Assembly: GCA_015501075.1 (NCBI GenBank)
Contig: JADNYJ010000075.1
Span: 1 to 64,000 of the forward strand
Origin: Gymnopilus junonius
Taxonomy: Eukaryota > Basidiomycota > Agaricomycetes > Agaricales > Galerinaceae
Length of the DNA: 64,000 nucleotides
Direction of reading: 5' to 3'
Of this stretch, positions 1-10,786 are shown one piece after another (positions within the stretch are counted from its first letter, which is position 1; the number at the start of each line of letters is the position of its first letter). The notes under the pieces were generated by a model. The model had not been told where the DNA came from, made no database searches, and saw nothing but the letters and a program-made list of their open reading frames with translations. A program made the translations under genes and the position numbers.

Positions 1-95
1 CAAGTGCAGATGATGAGCCTGAGCCCGATGTGTATGGAGTGCACATAGCGGCGAGAAGCATGGACTTCTTTCAGCCGGTTCTCAGGAATTTTTAG
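1..95 (+). CDS. 3' end of an unrecognised gene (partial)
   Basis: One frame stays open from base 3 to a TAG at 93-95. It encodes about 30 residues, acidic first (ADDEPEPDVYG) and ending DFFQPVLRNF. The other two forward frames stop early. The acidic-to-hydrophobic composition looks like a real C-terminus, but the fragment is too short to assign to a family. The rest of the gene lies left of the window. Confidence 0.4.
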   Translation, partial: SADDEPEPDVYGVHIAARSMDFFQPVLRNF

Positions 96-2139
96 TCTTC
101 TGTCTGCTAATGACAGGCGTGAACTAAATGAACTAATATAAACCTAAGCAAGACGATAGGTACCGGAACTCGCTTTTCTTCCAGTACTCGCGGAGTGGAA
201 ATATCGACCTATGTCAAATTTTCTCGCAAAACACTACTTGAGTAGCTTCGACCGAGATATCGACCTCCCTAAAAATATAAGCGCTTCAGCGGTCGGGACG
301 AAGGTTAATCGTGGCTAACGGTTGCATAGCACCGCATGGGTTTCAAGTATTTGGAAATACCGAAAAGCCGTAAAGCTGCATCGAACTTCATTCCTACTTT
401 TCTTCATCTGCGAAACTCGGGGGGGAATCAGTGCGATAAGCAAGCCAGATCCGCACTAGCGAAAATCCTGCCAATCCTCTCGGATCTACCCCCCAAATTT
501 GAGCTATGCGGTATACTTATTCTTGGTACGGACCGTTATCCTATTCAGTGAAACGCTTAGAAGTCAGCTAATTTTTCCGCTATTGATACCTGAACCTGAA
601 CCAATGGCCAACGCTAGGTCTTGTCCCGCGAGGCATATTAATGTCTAACAGTTTGGCAGAGCTAAATAATTCCTGAATCAAAACGGAATCATGAGACATA
701 TGTCGATGATTAGCGGTCATATTTCCAGATACTACGCCAAGGAATATAGGTACATTCTCCAAGGCCTTGGGGGTATACGGCCTTACTATGCCTGGGAACA
801 ACATTTTTTGCTGGCCTGTCTGTGAGGTCCACGAGCTTCGTTGGCTAAAATAGTCAGATAACTAAATTTTACAGCTGCTAAGGTGTTAAAGCATTAACAT
901 GAAAACAGTCGAGTCCGAATACGATGAACATCCTATCCCAGTGGAGTGTAGTGCCCGTACGCCGGTTATGCCGCTGTCCATGCAGGTGTACGGGATCAGA
1001 ATGCATTCGCTTGCTGACAGTACTTAATTCAGGTTCCTGTTGAAAGGCTTCTCCGAAATTCCAACGAACGGTCTGTGGAAACAATATCTGGCTCGGGAAA
1101 AACCTGACGCATAGATTGGAACATGTGGCAAGCATCCTGAAAATAAATGGGTACCCCGGAACTTGAGCCTACAGGAAGACAGTCCATGAGGTTTAAGGCC
1201 CCAAAGAGGTGTGGGATCCAAAGTAGAGTAGGTGGAAATAAATCCTTCCACAACGTAAGGCTAAACACATTGGCCACGCTCGTATAATACCGTCCTGTCA
1301 ATCTGTTTCACTTGCGCTGGCAGCATCACCAAGCATTGATACTAAAGGGTTAAACCTGGCTTTAGTAAACATATTCTGTGGATAGCTTTCTGCATTACTG
1401 AACGTCCTAGAAGTCAACTGGTCCCGCTTTAAATTGCCGAACCAATCAGTAATCATCAAAATCGCCCGGGCTACATTTTATTGGCATCCATTCTTCTGGT
1501 CGAGACACAATTTTGAAGTAAACTTGTGGGGCTTATTCACAGGACAATGACAAGTCGATATGTTAGTACTTACATATGAAAAAAATGGACACACGATTCG
1601 GCATTAGGAAACTACCTCAAGGGGCTCGTCTGTTCGAAGCTTCGAGTGGAGAGGTTCATTCTCCGCCTTGATTGCGTCTTTTCTGGAAGTTTATGCGTCT
1701 GAGGGATTAGATTGCTACGTTAGAATTGTTAAGATCCGTCAATGTAATAAACCTAAATTGATACTTTATCCCATGTAATCTAGGTACTAGATAAGAAATT
1801 TCTCATATGTTACATTGCTAGAGGTACTAAGTATGCCGTGAGTACTTGAAAGGCGATCCGCCGAAGGGAACAACCGAAATGAAAGAAAAAAAAATTTGGA
1901 AACAAATAGCACGTGAAAGCTTCTTTAGAACCAGCTGGTGACCGACTCCAGAAATTCGGAATACCAAATAGTTGTGGTATTACCCTGTTTCTGCGATCTT
2001 TGAGGACGACCAAATCTAAATTTAGCCAACGCGCGTGATATTTGACCTTGTTATATTCTAAGAGCATTGTAGCAGATGCAAATAATCACGGCAATTCGGC
2101 TATGGCCTTGTTGACATCTGCGCTCATCTTCTCTTCACA
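96..2139. other. Intergenic, no gene seen
   Basis: About 2 kb in which short open frames on both strands show no family motif and no coherent splicing. I see no terminal repeats or tandem repeats. The right end must hold the promoter of the ASXH gene starting at 2140. Confidence 0.5.
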
Positions 2140-3402
2140 ATGGAACGTCCCCGCCGCTCAGCACGGCAGCCAGTGAAAGCACCTACTCTAGTCGCCGCTG
2201 AACCTGTTCGACCAGTAAAGCCAAAGCCTGCGCCCGAAGTTGACCCGGAGAAAACGTTCAAGACTTTGCTAGAGAGCTCTAAAAGCGACCTAGTCTCACT
2301 GGACATGCAAGTATGTGTCTCTGCCAGCGAAAGACTCCATTTCGTTCTGTTTCTTGTGTGATCGACCTCTGTTGTAAGCTGTAGGGAACTCAATAGAAGT
2401 CTTCATTAGGATATCATCAACGACAATACGTGGTCTATGCTGTCAGAGGACGCAAGGATGCATCTCGAGACTCTTCTTCCCCCAACGGCCTTTACGAGTT
2501 ACGAACCCACTCTTGGGACAGACCACCCTTTGGTCAAGGCTGAAAGTAATGACATGATGGCTGTTGACGAGAAACCGTTGGCGGAATCTTCAGGAGCCGA
2601 GCTGAACCTGGGCATATTCAACGATCCTCATTTCCTGGCCGCAACGCGTACCTTTCAGGACCACCTCTACTTGAACTATTTCTCAGAGTCACACACTGCC
2701 AAGGTCGAGCAATTCCAACAGGGCATACAAACTGGTACGGTGGCCGCGCCTTGGAAAGACGAGGTTTGGATGCGAGACAACCATCTGCCACTGGAGCCTT
2801 CAGTTCGCGATATGCTATCTAATGGGAGAGCTGGGTACAATTTCTTGTTTTTTAGCCCTAGTACTGTTGCTAAATGTTCGTTAGAGAGGCTCGTGAAGTC
2901 AAGCTAGGCACATTGGCGAAACGTAAGATTGTTCGCGTTGGTGATGTCATCGCCTACAGACGATCATTCGCCACCTCTGAAGTGATAGAAAAAGATGCTA
3001 TTGTAAGTTTTGCTTTCCTCGTACTCCCCTTCCTTATACTAATTTACTCCTCTTTTCGAGATCTACTCTATTCACCCTAGAACGCATACTCTTACCATGC
3101 TCACCCGATCCGGTCCCCACAAAGACCTTCCTCAAGAGTTATTAACACCAGAACCCTCAGAGCCAATCGAACCTCCTCTGTCTATGGAGATAACAAGCCT
3201 TTCAATGCTTGAAACGGGTCTGCTTGACACCGACGGGCGCATGGAGAAGTCGCGGCGGCCGAACGGAAATGCATGGAAATGTTTCTCTGTCTGGCGTTTC
3301 CGGTCTGGAGCTGAGTATAACCCCTATGATAGCCGAGGCGGACGAGAGAATCATGGCACTATGTTCTATTTACGAGGGACCTTCTATCACGACTCGCATT
3401 GA
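2140..3402 (+). CDS. ASX homology (ASXH/DEUBAD) domain protein
   Basis: Four exons, 2140-2310, 2410-2834, 2885-3002 and 3061-3402, join in frame to 351 residues with a TGA at 3400-3402. The N-terminus is basic and proline-rich. Residues about 45-80 match the fungal Asx homology domain: a helix ending LVSLDMQ, then DIINDNTWSML and HLETLLPPTAF, the leucine-rich signature shared with ASXL and Rpn13/UCH37-binding DEUBAD domains. The C-terminal half is conserved-looking (KDLPQELLTPEP, MLETGLLDTDGR, RRPNGNAWKCF, RGGRENHGTMFYLRG). In animals such domains activate a BAP1/Calypso-type deubiquitinase; a nuclear role here is inferred. A UCH37-like gene lies 4.6 kb away, but the two need not be linked. 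The third intron uses a CGAG acceptor, chosen because it restores the conserved frame. Confidence 0.8.
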
Positions 3403-3509
3403 GGTATTGATACCCTCCCTTTTGCCCTTCTTCATGTTTCTTACCTTTGACCTTTGTGTCCTATCGCTCGCTTTGTCTTACAGTAATATCAGCACCTTCC
3501 TCATTGACA

Positions 3510-4132
3510 TTAATGTATAAATGCAACTTGATCATGACCAGGGATCTTGTAAAAATAGACATGCTTATACCTAGCTAAGTGGCTGACGTCGTATATGAAC
3601 TTTGCTAATCGGTGAACAGCCCTCCAAGCTAACAGTCTCAGCACTTGTTCTCTTCTATTGGCACGACAGGTAGTAACGTGAAAGGCGATACGTTCAAGTT
3701 CAGCCTCGCCGCATCCCATACAATTGAGCAGCCATACAACAGCCATTGACTCGGGTTCTTCTGTATCCAAGAATACGCGTGGAAAGGACACGAACAGAAT
3801 GCCGATAAAAATGACGCCCACCGTAGTACAAAAGCGTAGGTGATGAATCCTGGTGATCTGCTTCAAGGCCTCTTTTCATTCGACCGAAACCGTATACGAC
3901 TTGGAGGTAAGATCGTAACTGCCAATGTCTCGACACCGATCTCACTGCTATTAATCCATACATAGATTTTCGGCCCAGTGGTCCTCGTCATCAGCAGACG
4001 CAACAGATTGCCGAGATGTCGAGCATCATCCACGAGACGTTGCCACTTCTGAGTAGGAACAGGATGGTGTCGTGCACTACCGTCCCTATCAGGATAGTTC
4101 GCCCAGACTTGTGTATCAAAAAGATCTAGCAA
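3510..4132 (-). CDS. Possible multi-exon gene, unrecognised, one membrane segment
   Basis: Two minus-strand blocks join in frame through a plausible intron. The first ends at TTGPKIY before a GTATGG donor. The second begins ITRIHHLRF after a GCAG acceptor near 3868. Together they give about 170 residues with a hydrophobic stretch (TTVGVIFIGILFVSF), the string ESMAVVWLLNCMG and a basic helix (REQVLRLLAWRAVHRLA). No ATG lies at the left edge of the open frame, so an upstream exon is probably missing from this model. The family is not recognised. The coding call rests only on composition and the splice pair. Confidence 0.3.
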
Positions 4133-4348
4133 AATTCCTGATGTTTTCCTTTATAGCCATCACAAGTGAAATCAAGCCATCGTGATTGATTTCCCCCATC
4201 TGTCTTAACTCGTTTGTAAGGATCTTGCAACTGTCTCAACGAAGTCATGAGCCGCTGCAGGGGCCTGCATCAGCATTGCAACCACTTCAAGATCATAGAA
4301 CCTCACCCGAATTGTAGCGTGCAAGATTCACATATTCTTTGCTCACTT

Positions 4349-4637
4349 TCACAATTCTTCCTGCCGCAAAACATCACGACGTTTGTTGCAGTGCTCCACC
4401 GCGTCCTTAGGGTTGTCGTGCTGGATCTCAAGGGCGTGTATCTGCGTCGTGAGTTTGGGGTCTAGTTTCAAGTGGAATCTGCCTTTTGCGCCCTCGGGCA
4501 ATTGGCGCTTCTCCGTAGGGAATAATAAATAATTTGTTCTGCATTGGTACCAACTCACCCTGTATCTTTCCTTCCTTCAGCGGCGTAATCCGTCTCTTTG
4601 CTCTAGTTTTTTTCTTTCTTGATTGTGTCTTGACCAT
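4349..4637 (-). CDS. Small basic protein, about 63 residues, unrecognised
   Basis: An ATG at 4637-4635 opens exon 1 (4637-4559), which encodes a very basic start (MVKTQSRKKKTRAKRRITPL). A GTGAGT donor follows at 4558. The acceptor AAACTAG gives exon 2 (4461-4349), which keeps the frame and ends VLRQEEL then TGA. The two-exon reading gives 63 residues: a basic N-terminal tail and a charged helix containing LEIQHDNPKDAVEHCNKRRD. The style is that of small nucleolar or ribosome-associated fungal proteins, but I do not recognise the family, so the role is unknown. The exact intron choice supports a real gene. Confidence 0.4.
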
Positions 4638-5366
4638 GGTGGCTTCTGTGAGAGATTGGGAAGAGTGAAGGCCTGCTACCCAAACACGCTGCAATGTGCA
4701 ATGAATAAAATACTGAATGAACGGAAAACGCGAACTCCAACACCTGGCTCCAGAATATAGTACACACGTTTTCGATACCGACCCTGCCTTGCCGCGTTCA
4801 AGATCCACTTGTCATGGACACCACGGCAGTCTTGAACTTTATAGCGCCTCATTGGGGCTCACAGACCACCAGCTTTCGCTTGCCGAAGTTGCGCCACCGC
4901 CTTCCAGTGGCTGATTTTACATGTTTTATTGCTTGTGGGACTGCTGATGTCGGTAGAGGACAGTTGCCCAAGGGAGCATTACACATTGCTACCGGATTTC
5001 AGTTTGCTGGGTTCAGCAACCTTTTAGCCATGACTGCCGATTTATGACCATATTGCTGCTGATCTCTCCTCCGAAGTCTACGCCCGCATGTGGAGAAATG
5101 AAGTCAGTAATTCTTCTGATACAGCATCGGAACCTGGTTCAAGCCGGAGACTCCCTGAGTTAGAACCTCAAGAGACGAAGGTGCATGGGTTTTGGATTAC
5201 AACATGCTGCCCTTCATTCATTTTGGAATCTGAAAGTGGCAAACTGACTTGTAAAATCTGTTGTTTAAATAATTCTCGTTGGATTATTGCTAAAAATAGA
5301 ATACAAATCGACGCCGGCCGACAAATTCGTCACTCGCGTCAGCGTCGCCCTCTCTTCAGCAGTTCC
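4638..5366. other. Divergent intergenic region
   Basis: About 730 bases between the minus-strand small basic gene and the plus-strand Mdm35 gene; it must carry both promoters. Plus-strand frames stay open at 4814-5047 and from 5088 into Mdm35, but they lack recognisable domains. They are treated as chance openings or untranslated leader. Confidence 0.4.
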
Positions 5367-5743
5367 ATGTCGCAAAGCCTCTCCGAGCAATGCACCCCAC
5401 TCAAACGAGAATATGACTCCTGCTTCAATTCATGGTTCGAAGGCTACCTAGAGCCAGCCGTAGCGGCCTCACAAAACGTCGAGGCCCGAGCTGCATACTC
5501 GAAAAAGAAGGCGGACGAGTTCCAAGCGAAATGCGGGAAGGTCTGGGAGGAGTACAAGGCTTGCGTCCAGGTGCGCTAGGGCTCGGGGCTCGCTTTTTTT
5601 TCTGCATTGGATGCTGGTGCTAATCCTCCGCTATTATATAGCGAGCGGTGAGGGAGAGGGGCTTGGACCAGCTACTTGCGCAGGCGAGAGAGGAAAATCC
5701 GCTGAATGAGCCTCCTCCACATCCGCCTTCTTCAGCAAAGTAA
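5367..5743 (+). CDS. MDM35: Mdm35/TRIAP1-like twin CX9C protein of the mitochondrial intermembrane space
   Basis: Exon 1 (5367-5570) and exon 2 (5642-5743) flank a 71-base GT-AG intron and encode 101 residues. The coiled-coil-helix-coiled-coil-helix fold is visible as two CX9C motifs, C9-C19 (CTPLKREYDSC) and C56-C66 (CGKVWEEYKAC), with the family string CFNSWFEGYL between them. In yeast Mdm35 is imported by the Mia40 disulfide relay and chaperones Ups1/PRELID proteins that carry phosphatidic acid between mitochondrial membranes. The start was set at the ATG giving MSQSLSEQC, the usual distance before the first cysteine; the frame is open upstream but not family-like. The proline-rich tail (NEPPPHPPSSAK) is typical of fungal members. 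It is intact. Confidence 0.9.
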
Positions 5744-8002
5744 TAAACCACGTTGTAAACCTTTCCTTGGCGCTCTTTCAGGAGGATTTAGTCCACGGAG
5801 CCACTGTAGCATAGGTAAACCCTTTAATGTGTTTGTGGCAGTTGCCCTGCGTGTTCGTGTTGTCATTTCCTAGAGCTAAACCTGCTTTTTTAGAAACCAT
5901 ACTTGTCATATAATCATTCCTTGTGGAAATCAAATCTCCCCACTTTCTGATCTATGAAGAAGGTCCCTTCAGTACACCGGATACAAGGATGGCGTTACGC
6001 GCCCACGCACTCCTCCCCCACAATTGGGTCGCCACTCACCGACTACAAGGCTATCGGCATTTCGACCCTAACATTCATTCATTCATTTCCACTTGGCGTT
6101 TGAAGATACTCAAAACGCTGTCATACTTAAACTTCGACCTCCCTGACACTCCTTGCACAGGTTCACGGACTTGTTGAAGCCCTACAACCCACTTTCTTTG
6201 GTATTGGAAAGTGAGAGGAATTCTTCCCTGGGACTGCCTTGTCTTGACAAGCGTTGTATGCTAAACCTTCTACGTACATAAGGTACGGACCTGGTACGTA
6301 TAATACAACCCCGTCTCGCTCTATCTGACGCCGAGAAAGTACCTGGTTCGTTATTCTCACCATCTTCCTCTGTGTAGTCTGCTGGATCTCACTTGTTCCT
6401 GCTACGTAGCCTTGTGTGGCCATCAAGACGGGTATTATCTCCGTCATTCAAGGAAACTTGTTACTGGTTCTCAATCCTGGACCCGGCTTGCCAGATATAC
6501 CATACCTTGCTTGACTGTCTATCACTATCTAGGCTCCATCTGATCTAATCTGCTCCTTTCTCCTACGATTATCATCCAGGACCTCGCGCGCACCAGCTCC
6601 AACTAGCATCGGAGAAATGAATCTCCTGATTTTGCAAAAATCAACTTACTGTAAATACTTCGGGTCCGTTTGGCTTGAACGTGAAAATATTCTTTATTTT
6701 CGGTCAAAAGATCTTTGCCTAGCGTGAACGGAAGCTCCTTCAATAGAGGTTATCTGCAAGTTGGATTATTCCTAAGGAATTCCCATATAAGTCGAAGCCC
6801 CACCGCCCCAAGTGAATCGGAAGACGCAGAATCCTCTGGTCAAACCTTGCAGATAACCTCTAACGAGCCCCCGAATCCATTATAATACATATGACCGGAA
6901 AGGCCCCGTGGCTCTCGTGATCTTTTCTAGACTCTAGTTGCTCCAGCTGTCAAACAGACTCAAGGTCGCCCGTGCTACGGCGTGCTGGTGGTCGTCATTT
7001 GGTGTCTCTCTTGCTCTTGTTATGTCATTTGGTATCCTTCTTTACGTATTACTGATATAGTCACTATGACTTTCCACTGACGACCATTCAATCTGATTCA
7101 AGTCATATGCCGTCACCGCGTAATGGCGGTCTGCATCTCAGGGTCTGAAAAATCAGGGCTCTACACCAACCTTCCCAGTTCACCGGATTGCCCGCCTATA
7201 AGCGCTCTATACTATAAATCTACTGACATAACAGATAGCTCCAGCAACGACTAGTCAAGCTTCTTTTGGAACCTGCGCGATCTGGATGATGTCTTTAATT
7301 AATAAAGAGGCCCGGTCTCGCTTCCCCTCGAAGGGTATGGCTTGGGATATGAACTTGATTCTTGAAAAGCCAATTCGAATGTTGAGGAATTAGAAGACGA
7401 TTTGCATAAAACAGGGTGAGCTGCTTCGACAGTCGTCAAGGATCTCGTTATTCTTTTCATTACCGCCTTTTGCGGCCGGGGTAGTCATATTCGGCACAGG
7501 ACATGGGGAAATGCGCGCCCATGATGCAGGTCGCTCTGCTTTAAAGTTTAAAGAGCCGAGGGGTCATTAACGTTGGTCGCAAGCAGCGGTAAAAATATGC
7601 TGAGCAGAAATTATATTCAAACCTCCTGATTCTGGGGATGACGATAAATCCCTTGCAGTAAGTGCTGGGGACTACGCATTTACATTTTCCGTGGCATCTG
7701 GTATTCGACTGCGAATCACAACCTCCCACCGCAATAGATATATCTCTTTCCTCTCGTGAGTTGGACAATATGGATCAGTGTCTTTTGTCAGTCACAGTAA
7801 TCAAGGCGACAGGTCCCATCTATGTATTTCCTTTAATAATAGCGATTTGACAGAAGCCCTCGACAGACAAGCTGAGGAGGGGCTAACTTTTGGTCGTACA
7901 GGTAGAGTATCACAGCTCCATCAAAAGTATGTGGTGGTCTTTAACTTGTGTGACGTAATTTGATCGAGCCAATCAGAATGGAAATTGCACTCTGGAGACA
8001 AC
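5744..8002. other. Intergenic, 2.3 kb, no gene seen
   Basis: No frame here has a recognisable domain or a convincing splice pattern. The only structure noted is the 16-base inverted repeat listed separately. The sequence beginning near 6660 (GGGTCCGTTTGG) resembles the ends of some DNA transposons, but no partner end was found. Confidence 0.45.
6745..6861. repeat. Perfect 16-base inverted repeat
   Basis: AGAGGTTATCTGCAAG at 6745-6760 recurs as its exact reverse complement at 6846-6861, with 85 bases between. It could fold as a hairpin or be a remnant of a short inverted-repeat element. No target-site duplication was identified. Confidence 0.6.
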
Positions 8003-9997
8003 ATGGATCTCGTCGGCGGTCCTTTTGCCGTTATCGAGTCCGACCCAGGCAAGCCATTGCTCTCTAGCCTATGCTATTACTAAACACCACCCAGGCGTAT
8101 TCACCTCTCTCACCCGCAACCTCGCATCGACGGCCTCGGCTAGTCGAACTCTACGACATCGAGCCATGGGCTGTCGACCACCTCCGTCCCCACGGCCTCA
8201 TCTTCTGCTTCATGTGGCGCAAGGACTCCCCCGCCCCGCTGACTTTCAGGATCCCTCTGCTGAGCGCGTCTGGTTCGCGAATCAGCTCAGTGATGACGCG
8301 TGTGCGACACATTCCATTCTCAATGTCGTCCTCAATTGTCCGGGCGTTGACGTTGGCGAGGAGCTGAGGAGGTTTAGGGAGGACACGAAGGAAATGTCTC
8401 CTGTGGTGTGTTCCTTCTATTTTCTGTATGGCTCTATTTTTTACAAGCTGTAGATGAGAGGTCTGGCTGTCACCAACTCTCTTACCATCCGAGCTGCACA
8501 CAATGCCTTGGCTAGGTCCGTCCGTCCTTCCTCCTTTCATCCTCTCAACTGACCCACACTCGCTTTAGACCCTCCGATGTCCGCGCATCCCTCAACAGCA
8601 TCACCATCACCACCTTTGACGCCGAAAAGCGGAAAGAGAAAAGAAAGGCGAAGAAAGCACAGCACCCAAACGAGGGAAGCCACCCCCGGCTAAACGCGCC
8701 CGAACGACTTCCAAATCTCCTGTTAAATCTAAATCTAAGCAAAGGCAAAAGGCAAACAAGCCAGCACGAGCGCGAGCGCGACTGCTACTGCTGCAACCGG
8801 TGCTAGTACTAGTACGAGGCCACAGAGGAATCGTAAGGTGAAAGTCTGGGTCGAAGATACGGACTCGGACGAAGAGGAGGACGAGGACGAGGATGAGGAG
8901 AAACCGAAAGAAGAGGACCCAGAGGAAGAAACGTACCATTTCATAGGCTACGTCCCTGCCTATGGCAAAGTATGGGAACTGGACGGGCTCAAATCTGGTC
9001 CACTGGAAGTGGGGAGCTACCTCTGCCTGCCCCCCAACCCCCTTCCATTTCCTCTGTGCCCCCTTCCTCATCCGCGTCTCCTTCCACCATACCCTCTTCC
9101 TCTGCGCCCCTTAACCCCACTGATGCAGACCCAACAGCATCATGGATGGACATCGTCCGCCCCGCTCTACGCATGAAGATGGAGAAATACGGCGGGTCGG
9201 GTAATGATGGGAGCAATATCCGTTTTAGCCTCCTCGCTATCGTAGACGACGCGTACGAAAAGGCCAGCGACGAGCTGGAATATCGGAGGCGCGAGAAGGT
9301 GCAGTTGGAGAGGCGGTTAGACGAGCTCGCTGGAGAAGGGGAAGGACAAGGACAAGGAGAAAGTAGCAGGGAGGGGTGGGTCGGGAAAGTAAGTCTCTGA
9401 GTCCCTTTTTTCTATGAATTCATTCAATTGACTTCCTTATCTCCTTCCCCAACTCTAAATTAGGTCGATCCCTCCCTCCTAGGCATCAACCTCGACCTCA
9501 CCCATCTCCACCAATTTAAAACCAAACCAACCCTTCAAAAAACCCCGTATATGCTCCAGACTTTGCACTACGGAGACAAACGCGGGACATCGAGATATCG
9601 CGCATGGAGGATGAGGGCGAACTTATCAAGGCTTGGGAGAGCTGTATGCGGGATGCGAATAGGGCCAGGGTGGGTCTGGAGGATGAGCTGACGAAAGGCG
9701 TCAGGGCGAATGTGAGTGTTCCTTTTTTTACCTGTAAAATGGTTTATTTTATTTTAATATGTTTTTACTCTCCTTCCTTCTTCCTTCTTCTACTTACATA
9801 TTACCTATTACCTTCATTTTTCACAGACGGACCATATCAAGCGTACATGGGATTACGAGCCCTTCATCAGAGAGTTTCTGCACAGATTACACCGCGAGGG
9901 GCTCCTCTTTCCTCTACTTGACCGCGATGCGGACGGGAGGAAGAAGAGGGGCCCGAAGAAGGGCACAGCAGCGGGGACGGGGGCTGGCAAGTCGTGA
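8003..9997 (+). CDS. UCH37/UCHL5-like ubiquitin C-terminal hydrolase (peptidase C12), frame interrupted
   Basis: The gene begins MDLVGGPFAVIESDPG and splices through a 46-base GC-AG intron (8049-8094) to GVFTSLTRNL, matching the start of UCH37. Catalytic residues are visible: the nucleophile in QLSDDACATHSIL, the histidine in YHFIGYVP and the aspartate in WELDGLKSGP. A long acidic and Ser/Thr-rich insert (about 8620-8930) precedes the histidine. The C-terminus carries the UCH37 tail (DHIKRTWDYEPFIREFLHRL) and a basic lysine/glycine end. In animals and fission yeast this enzyme trims ubiquitin at the proteasome; a nuclear or proteasomal site is inferred. At least seven single-base gaps break the frame (near 8124, 8138, 8230, 8668, 8740, 9012 and 9550), most repaired by one added base. 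Either consensus errors or a recent pseudogene would explain this. Confidence 0.8.
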
Positions 9998-10786
9998 TTC
10001 GATTTGAATTCTACTTTCGATAGTAGATACCCATTCCCCCCGCTTTCTTCCCGTACTTACTGCTAAGCACTGAGCATCTAGCTAAATTTTTTTTATCCTT
10101 GCGCTTGGATTAGAACTTTGTACATACGCGCATTTTTTGGATATATTATGGCGTATGTTTGTAACTTGTATTTTGTACTTAGCCCACCAGTAGTCTGTTC
10201 ACACTGCGTTCATGATTGGTTCGATCAAATTACGTCATACAGCCCTTTTCTGCCTCGAACCATGAACTTGATCTGATTCTTTGCGCAGGACGTGTCGACA
10301 GAGATAATTCGAGACGCATATCGATAGCTCAGGCACGCTCTGTTTTTGTCCGTATTCCATAAATTTTTACTAAGAGCCATTTCTTCTCTGCAGCCCATAC
10401 ATGTACTGTACTGTACACAAGTAATACTAGAGATTGCAAATTTATCCAAGCTCAAACTCCAGCTCAAACTCCAAGTTCTATCAGCAAACCCGCAGCAGAG
10501 GCATTGGCGGCCTTTTATAGGTACACTAAAGAGCCCCCTCGTTACGGCGAATTGTCGGTCCGCCTCTTCATTCTGCTCTATCCTTGGCGTAATTTTCCCT
10601 CATCCATGAACTATAAAGCCGCCTCGATAACGGCCCAAGGACCGCTGACAAGATCTGTGACCGTCTTCGCGGCGAAACGTCGGTCCACTCCCACTGACCA
10701 CTCTATCCTTGGTCCAATTTCTCTTGGAAAAGGCTTTATAAACTCTCCCTGACCATGTCTCTCGGATCATCTTGTTCATACTCACC
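9998..10786. promoter_or_regulatory. Intergenic region with GH5 promoter
   Basis: No gene is seen. A TATA-like TTTATAAA lies at 10735-10742, 45 bases before the GH5 start codon. An out-of-frame ATG at 10755 lies between them and would matter only if transcription begins upstream of it. Confidence 0.4.

Noticed and set aside
5088..5366. N-terminal extension of Mdm35
   Set aside because: The frame is open upstream, but the segment has no family resemblance and the standard start at 5367 gives the normal spacing to the first CX9C.
8607..9071. Long minus-strand frames over the UCH37 acidic insert
   Set aside because: They are complements of GAG/GAC-rich coding sequence; Ser/Phe-rich shadows without meaning.
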